Source of the DNA: an uncultured Alphaproteobacteria bacterium
Lineage (GTDB): Bacteria > Pseudomonadota > Alphaproteobacteria > UBA7887
NCBI GenBank assembly: GCA_902562525.1
Contig: CACETT010000004.1
Location: forward strand, 1-52,083
Length of the DNA: 52,083 nucleotides
Direction of reading: 5' to 3'
Shown here: piece after piece, positions 1 through 8,065 of the stretch
Layout of the letters: the number at the start of each line of letters is the position of its first letter
Position numbering within the stretch: position 1 is the first letter of the stretch
Notes under the pieces: generated by a model
Told to the model about the DNA's origin: nothing
Seen by the model: the letters and a program-made list of their open reading frames with translations, nothing else
Databases searched by the model: none
Made by a program: the position numbers and the translations under genes

Positions 1-404
1 GACTTGTCTTGCCTAGAGTTGCTGAAATCTTGGAGAATAGACAAAGAAAATTGGATCATGACATAGAATCTGCTGAGAGACTGCGGAATGAGGCAGCAGC
101 GGCGTTGGCGGAATATGAGGCGGCCATGCGCGATGCCGCTCTTCAAGCGGAGAATATAGTCTCGGAAGCTCGTGAGAAGCTCAAAATTGAGGCTCAGCAG
201 CGTTTGGATGCCCTGGATAGGCGTCTTGATGAACAAGCTGTGGTGAGTGAGAAAAGGTTAAATGAGTTAGGTGTAGCCGCCGAGGCAGAAGTGCGTAAGG
301 CGGCTGGGGAATTGGTGCCCCTTACTGTCAGCAAGCTCATTGGGCTTGAGGTGTCCTCTGACGAGGTAAGTCAAGCTATCCAAGCTGCTTCTGAGGGGAG
401 GTAG
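1..404 (+). CDS. atpF': ATP synthase Fo subunit b' (5' end missing)
   Basis: C-terminal part of a b-type peripheral stalk subunit of F1Fo ATP synthase. The frame is open from base 3 to the stop at 402-404, so the N-terminal membrane segment lies outside the window. The TTG at base 9 is an internal codon, not a start. What remains is a long, charged, Ala/Glu/Arg-rich helix typical of the right-handed coiled coil of b subunits. It sits immediately before a complete b subunit, the b'-b pair found in alphaproteobacteria and photosynthetic organisms. The b/b' heterodimer holds the F1 head against rotation. Calling this one b' rests on order (b' before b) and is fairly secure. Confidence 0.88.
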   Translation, partial: LVLPRVAEILENRQRKLDHDIESAERLRNEAAAALAEYEAAMRDAALQAENIVSEAREKLKIEAQQRLDALDRRLDEQAVVSEKRLNELGVAAEAEVRKAAGELVPLTVSKLIGLEVSSDEVSQAIQAASEGR

Positions 405-407
405 GAA

Positions 408-911
408 ATGGGCCATGTCCTGGAAAATCCGGAAACTTGGGTGTTGGTGGCGTTTGTAATTTTTGTTGCCTTGGTATCTAAAAAGGCCTGGAGCTTTATC
501 ACAACTAGTTTAGATGAACGAGGGCGGCGCATCGGTGCAGAACTTGAAGAGGCAGCAAGATTACGTGAGGATGCGCAGAGCCTTCTTTCGGAGTACCAGC
601 GTGATCATCGGGGCTTAGAGCAAGAAATCGCGCGCACGCTTGAACGGGCCAGAGAGGAGAGGGATTCCCTAATCTCCGTGGCTGAGGGGAGGTTGGCGAA
701 CCAACTTGCCCTAAAGGAAGCGCAAGCTGAGCAAAACCTGCTTCACGCTGAGGCTAAGATCATAGAAGAAATTCGTTCGAAAGCGTCTGATTTTACGATT
801 ATGGCTGCGCGTGAGTTGATCGGGCGGAAAACGGATTCAGAAAAATCGTCCGCTCTCATAGATAAGGCAATTAATGAGGTGGGTGAAAAACTATCAGCCA
901 GGGGCCAGTGA
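408..911 (+). CDS. atpF: ATP synthase Fo subunit b
   Basis: Complete 167-residue b subunit of the ATP synthase peripheral stalk. An N-terminal hydrophobic stretch (about residues 9-25, NPETWVLVAFVIFVALVS) anchors it in the inner membrane, followed by a long charged coiled coil to the C-terminus. The ATG is preceded by a strong ribosome-binding site (GGAGGTAGGAA) that overlaps the stop codon of the b' gene, with only three bases between the genes, so the two are translated from one message. It is the last gene of the Fo operon; the next genes run convergently. No clear intrinsic terminator is visible in the 17 bases separating it from gcvPB. Confidence 0.93.
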   Translation: MGHVLENPETWVLVAFVIFVALVSKKAWSFITTSLDERGRRIGAELEEAARLREDAQSLLSEYQRDHRGLEQEIARTLERAREERDSLISVAEGRLANQLALKEAQAEQNLLHAEAKIIEEIRSKASDFTIMAARELIGRKTDSEKSSALIDKAINEVGEKLSARGQ

Positions 912-928
912 GCACCTAACGGGCCAGT

Positions 929-2461
929 CTAAGTTGCGCTCGGCCCTGTATCTTGCAACCACCTTAGTATTGGATTTCGTGCTGCCTTAGTTTCGTCTAG
1001 CCGGCGTCGCGGAGTATGGACGGGTGCGTTTTGCAGGGCTGCAATATTTTCAGAGGTTGAGTGGTTTGCGATTGTGATCATTGCATCGATGAATTGATCA
1101 AGTATTTCCTTTGTCTCGGTCTCAGTGGGTTCAATTAACATAGCGCCATTAACGATAAGCGGGAAGTATATGGTCATGGGATGGAACCCTTGGTCGATTA
1201 GGGCCTTGGCAACATCCAAAGTTTTTAGCCCGGCTGGTTTCAGGCTTTGGTCATCGCATAGAACTTCGTGCATACACGTACCTGGGTAGGGCATTGAGTA
1301 ATGTTTATGGAGCCCTTGTCGAATATAGTTCGCATTTAGTACAGCATCCTCCGCTACTTGGCGTAGCCCGTCTCCCCCGTGGCTGATTAGATAGGAAAGG
1401 GCTCTGACAAACATTCCCATTTGGCCGTGCCATGCCCGCATTCTTCCAAAAGATTGTTGTGAGTGATCCCCCAGATGTTCAGTTATCGTAAATCCGGATG
1501 CCGACTCTTCAATCCAGGGTAATGGTGCATAAGGTGCCAAAACGGATGTCATCGCTACCGGTCCGGATCCGGGTCCGCCACCCCCATGGGGCGTGGAAAA
1601 AGTCTTATGCAAATTAAGGTGCATAATATCTATGCCCAAATCTGCCGGTTTGACCTTTCCGACGATAGCGTTGAAATTAGCTCCATCGCAATACAACAAG
1701 GCACCGGACTTATGCACGGCATCTGATATCTCCAGAATCTGTCCTTCGAATAATCCGCATGTGTTGGGGTTAGTCAGCATAACTGCTGCCACTTTGTTAT
1801 CCAGCATGTTTTCCAGAGCTTGTAGATCGAGTGTGCCAGAGTCATTGGAAGGTATGGATTTTGTCCTATAACCACACATGGTCGCTGTTGCGGGATTTGT
1901 TCCGTGGGCCGAATCAGCGACAAGCACAGTCTCTCGAGGATCGCCTTGTTTTTCGAGATAGGAGCGAATTACCATGAGCCCGCACAATTCACCTTGGGCG
2001 CCAGCGGCTGGGGATAATGCTATAGTAGGAAATCCCGTGAGTGCGGTAAGCCACTCTTCTAATTCTTTTATGAGGGCCATAGCCCCTTGCACGGTTGAGG
2101 GGGGTTGCAATGGGTGGATATTAGAAAATCCCGGTAGACGAGCAACTGCTTCGTTCAGGCGAGGGTTATGCTTCATGGTGCACGAGCCGAGCGGGTAAAG
2201 TCCAATATCGATGGCGTAGTTATTCCTACTGAGTCTAGTATAGTGACGCACTATTTCCGGTTCAGACAATCCCGGCAATCCTATTTGGTCGAGCCGTTTC
2301 AGCTTGCCAAGTCGATCTGATCTCCCGCTAATCTCCGGAAGGTCCACACCAGACCGATCTGTGGAGCCTTGTTCAAAAATAAGTGCCTCTTCGATATGAA
2401 GTCCTTTGTTGGTTGCAGTCGAAGAAATCATCTTGGTATCAGATACTATTTCTTTATTCAT
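929..2461 (-). CDS. gcvPB: glycine dehydrogenase (decarboxylating) subunit 2, P-protein beta
   Basis: PLP-binding half of the split glycine cleavage P-protein, 510 residues. It decarboxylates glycine and passes the aminomethyl group to the lipoyl arm of GcvH. The PLP lysine is in the motif LHKTF (about Lys286), followed by the glycine-rich HGGGGPG. Family landmarks such as LYPLGSCTMKHNP (about residues 88-100) are present. Its ATG overlaps the gcvPA stop by four bases (ATGA), implying translational coupling. About 40 N-terminal residues precede the conserved core, slightly longer than usual; a later start is possible but the overlap favours this one. It is the last gene of the gcv operon and converges on atpF. 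Confidence 0.95.
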   Translation of the reverse strand: MNKEIVSDTKMISSTATNKGLHIEEALIFEQGSTDRSGVDLPEISGRSDRLGKLKRLDQIGLPGLSEPEIVRHYTRLSRNNYAIDIGLYPLGSCTMKHNPRLNEAVARLPGFSNIHPLQPPSTVQGAMALIKELEEWLTALTGFPTIALSPAAGAQGELCGLMVIRSYLEKQGDPRETVLVADSAHGTNPATATMCGYRTKSIPSNDSGTLDLQALENMLDNKVAAVMLTNPNTCGLFEGQILEISDAVHKSGALLYCDGANFNAIVGKVKPADLGIDIMHLNLHKTFSTPHGGGGPGSGPVAMTSVLAPYAPLPWIEESASGFTITEHLGDHSQQSFGRMRAWHGQMGMFVRALSYLISHGGDGLRQVAEDAVLNANYIRQGLHKHYSMPYPGTCMHEVLCDDQSLKPAGLKTLDVAKALIDQGFHPMTIYFPLIVNGAMLIEPTETETKEILDQFIDAMITIANHSTSENIAALQNAPVHTPRRRLDETKAARNPILRWLQDTGPSAT

Positions 2462-3819
2462 GATAATTCCTCTGAGATGCTCTCTGCCAGCAGATTGATA
2501 TCTGAGTCACTGGTAAGTTCAGTGGCATTTACTAGCATTAGGTTGTCAAAGTCTTCGCGGTTAGGATATAGCCTTCGGATTGGCACTCCAGCCAATATTT
2601 TCTTTTGGGCTAAAGTTTCGACTAATGGTCCAGCCGGTTTTGGCAATCGTACCGTGAACTCATTAAAGTAGGTCTCATTTAGGATTTCGAGGCCGTCGAT
2701 ATTGCACAATCTGTCTGCTGTTGACATAGCTGCTTCATGGTTCAGAGTGGCGAGATGGGATAGTCCTTTTTCCCCAAGGAGGGAGAGATGAATACTAAAG
2801 GCGAGGGCGCAGAGTCCTGAGTTTGTACATATGTTGCTGGTGGCCTTTTCACGTCGAATGTGTTGCTCCCTGGTGTTGAGGGTCAGCACCCACCCTCGTT
2901 TGCCATCCAAGTCTTCAGTTTGGCCAGCTATCCTTCCTGGGGTTTGCCTTAGGTATTGGCTTTTAGTTGCAAAAAGTCCAACATATGGGCCTCCAAAGTT
3001 TAGCCCAACACCAAGAGATTGGCCCTCACCAACAACAATATCTGCCCCCATCTCACCCGGGCTTTTAAGGGCGGCTAATGCCACCGGCTCATTAAACACA
3101 ATAATTAAGAGTGCGCCTGCTTTTTTGCATTGCTCTCCCAGTTGAGAAAAGTCTCTAATCAATCCAAAAAAGTCGGGGTATTGAACTACAACACACGCTG
3201 TTTCTTTGTTAATCCGCTTTTCTAAGGCCGCTGTGTCATGATGGCCCTTAGCGGGGGCCTCAGGCCGGCTTTTCTCGATGCTTAGCTCGGAGAACTGTGC
3301 CAATGTTTCTACCACGTCACAGTAAAACGGGTGAAGGCCACCAGACAGAATAACCTTCTTTCGCTTGGTGACACGTCCAGCCATTAACACGGCTTCCGCA
3401 CAAGCTGTAGAGCCGTCATACATAGACGCATTAGCAAGCTCCATCCCAGTTAAGAGTGCGACTTGTGTTTGAAATTCAAATACAGCTTGCAGGGTTCCTT
3501 GGCTGATCTCGGGCTGGTAAGGGGTGTAAGAAGTTAAAAATTCACCGCGTTGTATGAGCGAGTCCACTGTCGCGGGAATATGATGTCGATAGGCCCCGCC
3601 GCCAAGGAAGGAAGGGGCATCACTTGCGGCTAGGTTAAGATTTGCTAGACTTTGTAGGTGGTGGGTCACCTCCAATTCTCCAGAGTGAGATGGCAGGGTG
3701 TTCGCGAAGGAAGACAGTGCAGTTTCCGGTATTTGGTCAAAAAGTTCGTTGATATTTTCAATACCTATTTTTGCCATCATAAGTTCGCGTTCGCGCTTGG
3801 TGTGAGGAAGGTATCGCAT
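2458..3819 (-). CDS. gcvPA: glycine dehydrogenase (decarboxylating) subunit 1, P-protein alpha
   Basis: N-terminal half of the split P-protein, 453 residues, starting MRYLPHT as is usual for this family. It pairs with GcvPB to form the active glycine decarboxylase. Conserved stretches such as FLGGGAYRHHIPATVD (about residues 73-88), YTPYQPEISQGTLQ and YDGSTACAEA are visible. It carries no PLP lysine, as expected. It follows gcvH by 12 bases and overlaps gcvPB by four. The two-gene form, rather than one fused chain of about 950 residues, is found in only part of the alphaproteobacteria, so it is a useful lineage marker. Confidence 0.95.
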   Translation of the reverse strand: MRYLPHTKRERELMMAKIGIENINELFDQIPETALSSFANTLPSHSGELEVTHHLQSLANLNLAASDAPSFLGGGAYRHHIPATVDSLIQRGEFLTSYTPYQPEISQGTLQAVFEFQTQVALLTGMELANASMYDGSTACAEAVLMAGRVTKRKKVILSGGLHPFYCDVVETLAQFSELSIEKSRPEAPAKGHHDTAALEKRINKETACVVVQYPDFFGLIRDFSQLGEQCKKAGALLIIVFNEPVALAALKSPGEMGADIVVGEGQSLGVGLNFGGPYVGLFATKSQYLRQTPGRIAGQTEDLDGKRGWVLTLNTREQHIRREKATSNICTNSGLCALAFSIHLSLLGEKGLSHLATLNHEAAMSTADRLCNIDGLEILNETYFNEFTVRLPKPAGPLVETLAQKKILAGVPIRRLYPNREDFDNLMLVNATELTSDSDINLLAESISEELS

Positions 3820-3831
3820 AGTCGGTGATCC

Positions 3832-4227
3832 TTAACTTAGTGAAGTTACAAAGCTCTCATATGCTGCCTCATCCATCAAACTCTCAAGCTCAGAGGGGTC
3901 TGCAAGTTCTAGAGAAAAGAACCAACCTACTTCTCGCGGGTCACTGTTGATCAACCCGGGATCATCTATGATGGTGTTGTTAATATTGATAACTTTTCCA
4001 CTGACTGGAGTAAAAAATTCACTTGCAGCTTTAACGGATTCTATTGTGGCGGCTTCATCTCCTTTTTGAACGGTTATTCCTACCTCTGGCAATTCAACAA
4101 AGACAATATCGCCAAGCTGCTCTTGGGCAAAATCCGTTATTCCAACGATCCCGATTGCATTAGTCTTCTCGCCTCCTTCTTCTAACCGAACCCATTCATG
4201 GTCCTTAGTATATTTGGCTTTTCGCAT
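3832..4227 (-). CDS. gcvH: glycine cleavage system H protein
   Basis: Lipoyl carrier of the glycine cleavage complex, 131 residues, normal length. The lipoylated lysine is in ESVKAAS (about Lys66) within the barrel hammerhead fold; the N-terminal KYTKDHEWVR and the C-terminal GWFFSLEL motif are typical. It shuttles the aminomethyl group from P-protein to T-protein and is reoxidised by a lipoamide dehydrogenase that is not encoded here. It follows gcvT by 12 bases and precedes gcvPA by 12, inside one riboswitch-controlled transcript. The ATG at 4227 is preceded by AGGAGAACC. Confidence 0.97.
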   Translation of the reverse strand: MRKAKYTKDHEWVRLEEGGEKTNAIGIVGITDFAQEQLGDIVFVELPEVGITVQKGDEAATIESVKAASEFFTPVSGKVININNTIIDDPGLINSDPREVGWFFSLELADPSELESLMDEAAYESFVTSLS

Positions 4228-4239
4228 CGAGTGGTTCTC

Positions 4240-5370
4240 CTATTTCCTAAAATAGCGATGGGGTACAAATGGCAATGAAACCTGTGTTGCCTCTATATCT
4301 TTGCCACGCACTGTGACCCAAGGGTTTTCTTTTGAGTCTAGACGCTTTCTTTCAACGTAACCAACGGCTATGGAGCGGTTGGTGGTTGGACTGAAGCTAC
4401 CACTTGTGATCTCTCCGCATTGTTCACCAGCATTGTTTTTTATAGGTGTACCCGTTCTGGCTATAGTTTTGTTCGCAATAGTTAGGGCAATCCTTCTTCG
4501 TGAGGGTCTTTCATGTAACTGTTTTAAAATCACTTTTGCTCCAGAAAAATTCGCCTCGTTTCGTCGTCGGTGATTTATGGTCCAGGACAAGCCGGCTTCA
4601 ACAGGTGTAGTATCTTCAGTTAAATCTTGCCCACATAAACTCAGCCCCGCTTCCAGTCTAAGGGTGTCCCTTGCTCCTAACCCTGCCATTCCGACTTTTT
4701 CATCGAGAAGGAGTGTTTGTGCAATATGCTGTATGCGATCTGGTGCAGCTGCTATTTCGTAACCATCTTCGCCGGTATATCCAGAGCGAGACACCCAACA
4801 GGATTGCCCGCAAATGGTTGAATACGCACCTTCCAAAAAAGATAGATCCATAGGCTCAGAGCTATAGCGCATCAAAACCTCGGATGAATCTGGCCCCTGA
4901 AGGGCAATTAGACCCTGCTTTTCTTGTTTTATAGCAATGTTTTGGGATAGGCCTCCGCGAAGGATCTCGAAGTCTTTGTCTCTATTATTAGCATTCCCAA
5001 CAATAAGGAAATTGGTGGGTGTGCGTGCGACTATCAGGTCGTCGATTATTCCTCCCTGTCTATTAGTGAACATCGTGTAGCATAGTTGACCTTGCTTTAA
5101 CTCGATAAGGTTGCCAGGAATAAGAGTTTCTAGCTCTGCTGCCAAATGCTCGAGTCCTAATGGGCTCGTAAGGGTGAACTGGCCCATGTGGGAAACATCG
5201 AACAAGGAGGCTTTCGCTCTACAATGCTTGTGCTCCGCGAGGATGCCCGCCGGGTAATTTAGTGGCATGAGAAATCCCCCGAACGGTGTCATCTTTGCGC
5301 CTAATGACAAATGAAATTCTGCCAGCGGGGAGTGCAGTAATGGGGATTTATCAGTGGGGTCTTGGCTCAA
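4240..5370 (-). CDS. gcvT: aminomethyltransferase, glycine cleavage T protein
   Basis: Transfers the methylene group from GcvH to tetrahydrofolate and releases ammonia; first gene of the gcv operon. Family features are visible: AEFHLSLGAKMTPFGGFLMPLNYP near the start (read as two overlapping blocks), FDVSHMGQ, and the C-terminal SGSFSPT and GYVERK region. The frame is open upstream to an ATG at 5523, but that extension is the translated glycine riboswitch and has no protein conservation I recognise. I place the start at the TTG at 5370, with GGAGAG four bases upstream, giving 376 residues, the usual family length. The TTG start and its position against the riboswitch need experimental confirmation; the product itself is secure. 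Confidence 0.93.
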   Translation of the reverse strand: MSQDPTDKSPLLHSPLAEFHLSLGAKMTPFGGFLMPLNYPAGILAEHKHCRAKASLFDVSHMGQFTLTSPLGLEHLAAELETLIPGNLIELKQGQLCYTMFTNRQGGIIDDLIVARTPTNFLIVGNANNRDKDFEILRGGLSQNIAIKQEKQGLIALQGPDSSEVLMRYSSEPMDLSFLEGAYSTICGQSCWVSRSGYTGEDGYEIAAAPDRIQHIAQTLLLDEKVGMAGLGARDTLRLEAGLSLCGQDLTEDTTPVEAGLSWTINHRRRNEANFSGAKVILKQLHERPSRRRIALTIANKTIARTGTPIKNNAGEQCGEITSGSFSPTTNRSIAVGYVERKRLDSKENPWVTVRGKDIEATQVSLPFVPHRYFRK

Positions 5371-5374
5371 ATTT

Positions 5375-5580
5375 CTCTCCAGAGGCTTCGACGCACAACA
5401 AACGATGGCGCCCCCTCTGTCTGAGAACCTGAGAGATTTCCCGCTGAAAAAACTCAGCGATTTACTCCTTCGGTGGGATTTGGGAGATAATGCCCCCAAA
5501 CCAGCTTTCCAGAGTTTTAACATCAGCGCGGTCCATTTGCCTGAGAGTTTCCGGGGCGGTTGCTCCTTCGGCTCTGACCT
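5375..5580 (-). promoter_or_regulatory. tandem glycine riboswitch upstream of gcvT
   Basis: Two glycine aptamers in series on the minus strand. Aptamer I spans about 5577-5509: it has GAGCCGAAGGAGCAA, then AACTCTCAGGCAAA and GGACCGCG, closing with CTCTGG. Aptamer II spans about 5487-5376: it has CACCGAAGGAGTAAA, a hairpin CGCTGA/TCAGCG, AATCTCTCAGG, CAGAGG, closing with CCTCTGGAGAG. These match the conserved blocks of the gcvT-type glycine riboswitch. The element sits between a good promoter (5616-5643) and gcvT, so it should make expression of the whole operon depend on glycine. The 3' strand of aptamer II P1 (GGAGA, pairing with TCTCC at 5487-5483) is also the probable ribosome-binding site. 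Confidence 0.93.
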
Positions 5581-5615
5581 GTATTAAGTCAGTATCTCCC
5601 GCGACGATGCTTCCT

Positions 5616-5643
5616 ATGATAGTCCGTAGCTTCACGGCGTCAA
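5616..5643 (-). promoter_or_regulatory. probable sigma-70 promoter of the gcv operon
   Basis: On the minus strand a -35 box TTGACG (5643-5638) is followed after 16 bases by a -10 box TATCAT (5621-5616). Each differs from consensus at one position. A start site near 5609 would put the riboswitch at the 5' end of the message. The spacer holds a small inverted repeat CCGT/ACGG that might bind a regulator or be chance. Confidence 0.6.
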
Positions 5644-5667
5644 CAAGAGCTCACTAAATTGTGACGT

Positions 5668-6327
5668 CTATTTAAATTTCCTCATACGGACGTATTCCAT
5701 TTGCTGCTCTGAAAGTTGAAAGCCTACCATCATTTCGTAGCCCTCAGCTTCATCCAAACGATCAATTGGGATATTCACCAAAATGCTCTCAATCAGCGTT
5801 CTTTGCACAGATAAACCCTCGCTTTCCGAAGGGATTTCCGTTTGAAAAATCGTCTTTGTGGTAATTTTACCGAATCGGTTTGTTAGTGCTACAAAGTAGG
5901 GAAGAGGCTGGATCACAGCTTGTTTTTCGGCGGAATCGGGAAGGTAGAGTATAGATATCTCCACGTCCGTTGCTAAAATGGCGAACTTCGACAGCGGGTT
6001 TTTTTCTTTTTCACTTAGATACCTAAGCCCACAGGAAATTTTTACAGTTGTAATTCTTGCGATGGGTTTTGGACTTTCCCCGCTGCTTTGTTCACTGGCC
6101 AGGAAATATGTGTCGCCATCACGCAGAATTCTAGTGGCGGGGCAAGTGACCTCCTGGGTTTCAAAAATGTTTAATTTTTCTTCTATCGCCTTTTGAGAAG
6201 GAATATAAACAGAGGAGCAGGAGGTAATGGTTAATGCAAAAGAGGCAAGGGATAATATTTTAAGCGCGTGCGCTCCCGGTTGCACCACTTTAAGTATAGC
6301 GCTTATAGACAGGCCTAAACTTGGCAT
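5668..6327 (-). CDS. putative lipoprotein of unknown function
   Basis: 219 residues. I do not recognise the family. The N-terminus has a hydrophobic signal (about residues 21-36, ALKILSLASFALTITS) ending in a lipobox-like TITSC with the lipidated cysteine at about residue 37, so the product is probably an outer- or inner-membrane lipoprotein. The rest is soluble, with beta-rich segments (for example ARITTVKISCGLRYL and ATDVEISILYLP) and no catalytic motif that I can see. The ATG at 6327 has GAGG nine bases upstream; that site is embedded in an inverted repeat (6332-6376). The 37-residue leader is long, and a start at one of two GTG codons (residues 14-15) would shorten it. The gene is upstream of and co-oriented with the gcv operon, which has its own promoter. 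Confidence 0.72.
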   Translation of the reverse strand: MPSLGLSISAILKVVQPGAHALKILSLASFALTITSCSSVYIPSQKAIEEKLNIFETQEVTCPATRILRDGDTYFLASEQSSGESPKPIARITTVKISCGLRYLSEKEKNPLSKFAILATDVEISILYLPDSAEKQAVIQPLPYFVALTNRFGKITTKTIFQTEIPSESEGLSVQRTLIESILVNIPIDRLDEAEGYEMMVGFQLSEQQMEYVRMRKFK

Positions 6328-6331
6328 TCAC

Positions 6332-6376
6332 ATGATCCTCGCCCTGTTACCCAACTATTCTTCTTGCTAGGATCAT
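6332..6376 (-). promoter_or_regulatory. inverted repeat overlapping a ribosome-binding site
   Basis: A perfect 8-base inverted repeat (ATGATCCT at 6332-6339 and AGGATCAT at 6369-6376, 29-base loop) lies just before the lipoprotein start at 6327. In the transcript the 3' arm AGGATCAT includes most of the GAGG ribosome-binding site, so the hairpin would hide it. It could equally be a DNA operator. Seen directly; the function is inference. Confidence 0.35.
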
Positions 6377-6552
6377 CGTTGCATTTTTCCAGGATATACC
6401 TTGCGCTTTTTGGCCAGCCTTTGGTAGTTAATAGGTGAACTGTATCCATGGTGCGATAATTGGGTGGGTAGAGCAATAATTTTATAAGTTGCATTAGTTC
6501 ATTAAGTGCCTTTGACGACGTCCATTAAAAGAGTTAGAGCGGTCTTGGAATA

Positions 6553-7527
6553 GTGGCTGTTTATACAAAGATAAATGATCGGGAGTTGCAAGCCTTTCTT
6601 TCCAGGTATCAGTTGGGGGAGTGCTTGGAGGTATCAGAAATTCCTGAAGGCGTTGAGAATTCTAATTATCGTTTACGGACAGAGCAGGGCTGCTTCATTC
6701 TGACAATTTTCGAGCAGCGCGTGGCTCATGAAGATCTTCCCTTTTTTATGGATTTGATGGAGTTTTTGTCTATAGAGGGAATATGTTGTCCTGTGCCTAT
6801 ATTAGCCAGGGATGGTCAGACCCTAGGTCAACTGGGCGGGAAGCCAGCAGCCGTACTGAGCCATTTGCCGGGGACCAGTATTTCTGCACCGAATCCCAGA
6901 CATTGTAGTCTGATTGGGTCCTTGCTTGCCGATGTACACAATGCGGGCCTGAACTTCTCCAGGGGACGTGCTAATAGCCTGGCGTTAAAAGATTGGCCAA
7001 TCTTATTAAAGCAAATCGGTTCCAACGGAGATTTGGTGTCGCCTGGCATTACAGCGGACTTGAAAGACGAAATTCAATATCTCTCTCGGCACTGGCCAGA
7101 AGGTCTTCCGCAGGGCATCATTCATGGTGACTTGTTTCCCGACAATGTGCTATTTGTTGATGGAAATATATCCGGTGTCATTGATTTTTATTTCTCCTGT
7201 CGAGATTTTCTGGCTTACGATCTCAGTGTCTGCCTTAATGCGTGGGCATTTGATTTTAATGGAGAGTTCAATAGGGGACGGTCTAAAGCGCTAATAAAGG
7301 GTTATTATAATAAGCGGGTTTTGACCGGCCACGAGTATGAGATGTTGCCTATTTTTTGCCGCGGGTCGGCGCTGCGGTTTTTATTGACCAGGCTCTACGA
7401 TCACATCAATGTACCGGTGGCGATGATTGGCACGACAAAAGATCCCTTAGAATATTATAAAAAACTGCTCTTTCACCGCAATGTTACCAGCGCGGCTGAC
7501 TATGGGTACTTCTATAAAAATGGCTGA
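6553..7527 (+). CDS. thrB: homoserine kinase (aminoglycoside-phosphotransferase fold)
   Basis: Phosphorylates homoserine to O-phosphohomoserine, the substrate of ThrC, in threonine synthesis. 324 residues, normal for the ThrB2-type kinases of alphaproteobacteria, which are unrelated to the GHMP-type ThrB of enterics. The kinase motif IHGDLFPDN is at about residues 190-198, with the metal-binding IDFYFS at about 210-215. The N-terminal GVENSNYR (about 33-40) is the family nucleotide-binding segment. The start is a GTG with no strong ribosome-binding site. It overlaps rnhA at its 3' end. thrC is about 6 kb away on the other strand, so the two threonine genes are near but not in one operon. Confidence 0.93.
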   Translation: MAVYTKINDRELQAFLSRYQLGECLEVSEIPEGVENSNYRLRTEQGCFILTIFEQRVAHEDLPFFMDLMEFLSIEGICCPVPILARDGQTLGQLGGKPAAVLSHLPGTSISAPNPRHCSLIGSLLADVHNAGLNFSRGRANSLALKDWPILLKQIGSNGDLVSPGITADLKDEIQYLSRHWPEGLPQGIIHGDLFPDNVLFVDGNISGVIDFYFSCRDFLAYDLSVCLNAWAFDFNGEFNRGRSKALIKGYYNKRVLTGHEYEMLPIFCRGSALRFLLTRLYDHINVPVAMIGTTKDPLEYYKKLLFHRNVTSAADYGYFYKNG

Positions 7528-7972
7528 AACTGCCGCAGTAAGAATCTATACGGATGGAGCGTGTGCAGGGAATCCTGGCCCTGGGGGATGGGGAGCGTTG
7601 TTGAGTTTTTCTGGTGTGGAAAAGGAAATATTTGGTGGAGAAAGTGGGAGCACTAATAACAGGATGGAATTATTGGCAGCTATAAAGGCACTCGAGGTGT
7701 TAACCCGGCCAAGCAAAGTAAGGTTATCAACCGATTCTGTTTATTTGAAGGATGGAATTACTAAATGGATTCACAACTGGAAGTCCAATGGCTGGCGTAC
7801 TGCGGGAAAAAAGCCAGTCAAAAATGTGGATCTATGGAAACGTTTACTCGAGGTTTCTGGGCCCCATGAAATCGAGTGGGAATGGGTAAGGGGTCATTCG
7901 GGACATCCGGGCAATGAACGAGCAGATGCGTTAGCTCGCCGGGGTATCGCGGAAGGCTCCGAGCATAACTAG
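7520..7972 (+). CDS. rnhA: ribonuclease HI
   Basis: Cleaves the RNA strand of RNA-DNA hybrids. With the start at 7520 the protein has 150 residues and all catalytic residues in place: Asp12 (YTDGAC), Glu50 (NRMELL), Asp72 (STDSVY), Asp136 (NERADALA), plus the loop GHSGH (about His126). The gene overlaps the last eight bases of thrB. In-frame ATGs at 7481 and 7502 are also possible, but the family begins a few residues before VRIYTDGAC. The thrB-rnhA-peroxiredoxin neighbourhood is common in alphaproteobacteria; here the peroxiredoxin gene has the opposite orientation. Confidence 0.94.
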   Translation: MAETAAVRIYTDGACAGNPGPGGWGALLSFSGVEKEIFGGESGSTNNRMELLAAIKALEVLTRPSKVRLSTDSVYLKDGITKWIHNWKSNGWRTAGKKPVKNVDLWKRLLEVSGPHEIEWEWVRGHSGHPGNERADALARRGIAEGSEHN

Positions 7973-8065
7973 CCGATGAGAGCAGTATTGCTTTTTGCAA
8001 AACTGACCACTGTGGCAGCTGACTTGTTAGAATAGGTTTTTGCTGCCGCAGTTTAAGACCGAGAG

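Noticed and set aside
920-945. Possible terminator between atpF and gcvPB (GGGCC/GGCCC)
   Set aside because: Only five base pairs, a 16-base loop, no U-tract, and it extends into the gcvPB coding end.
5371-5523. N-terminal extension of GcvT to the ATG at 5523
   Set aside because: The sequence is the conserved tandem glycine riboswitch, the encoded residues match no GcvT N-terminus, and TTG at 5370 has a ribosome-binding site.
8012-8049. Possible bidirectional terminator between rnhA and the peroxiredoxin gene
   Set aside because: The 8-bp stem has a 22-base loop and no clean run of U after it; noted with the neighbouring gene but not called.
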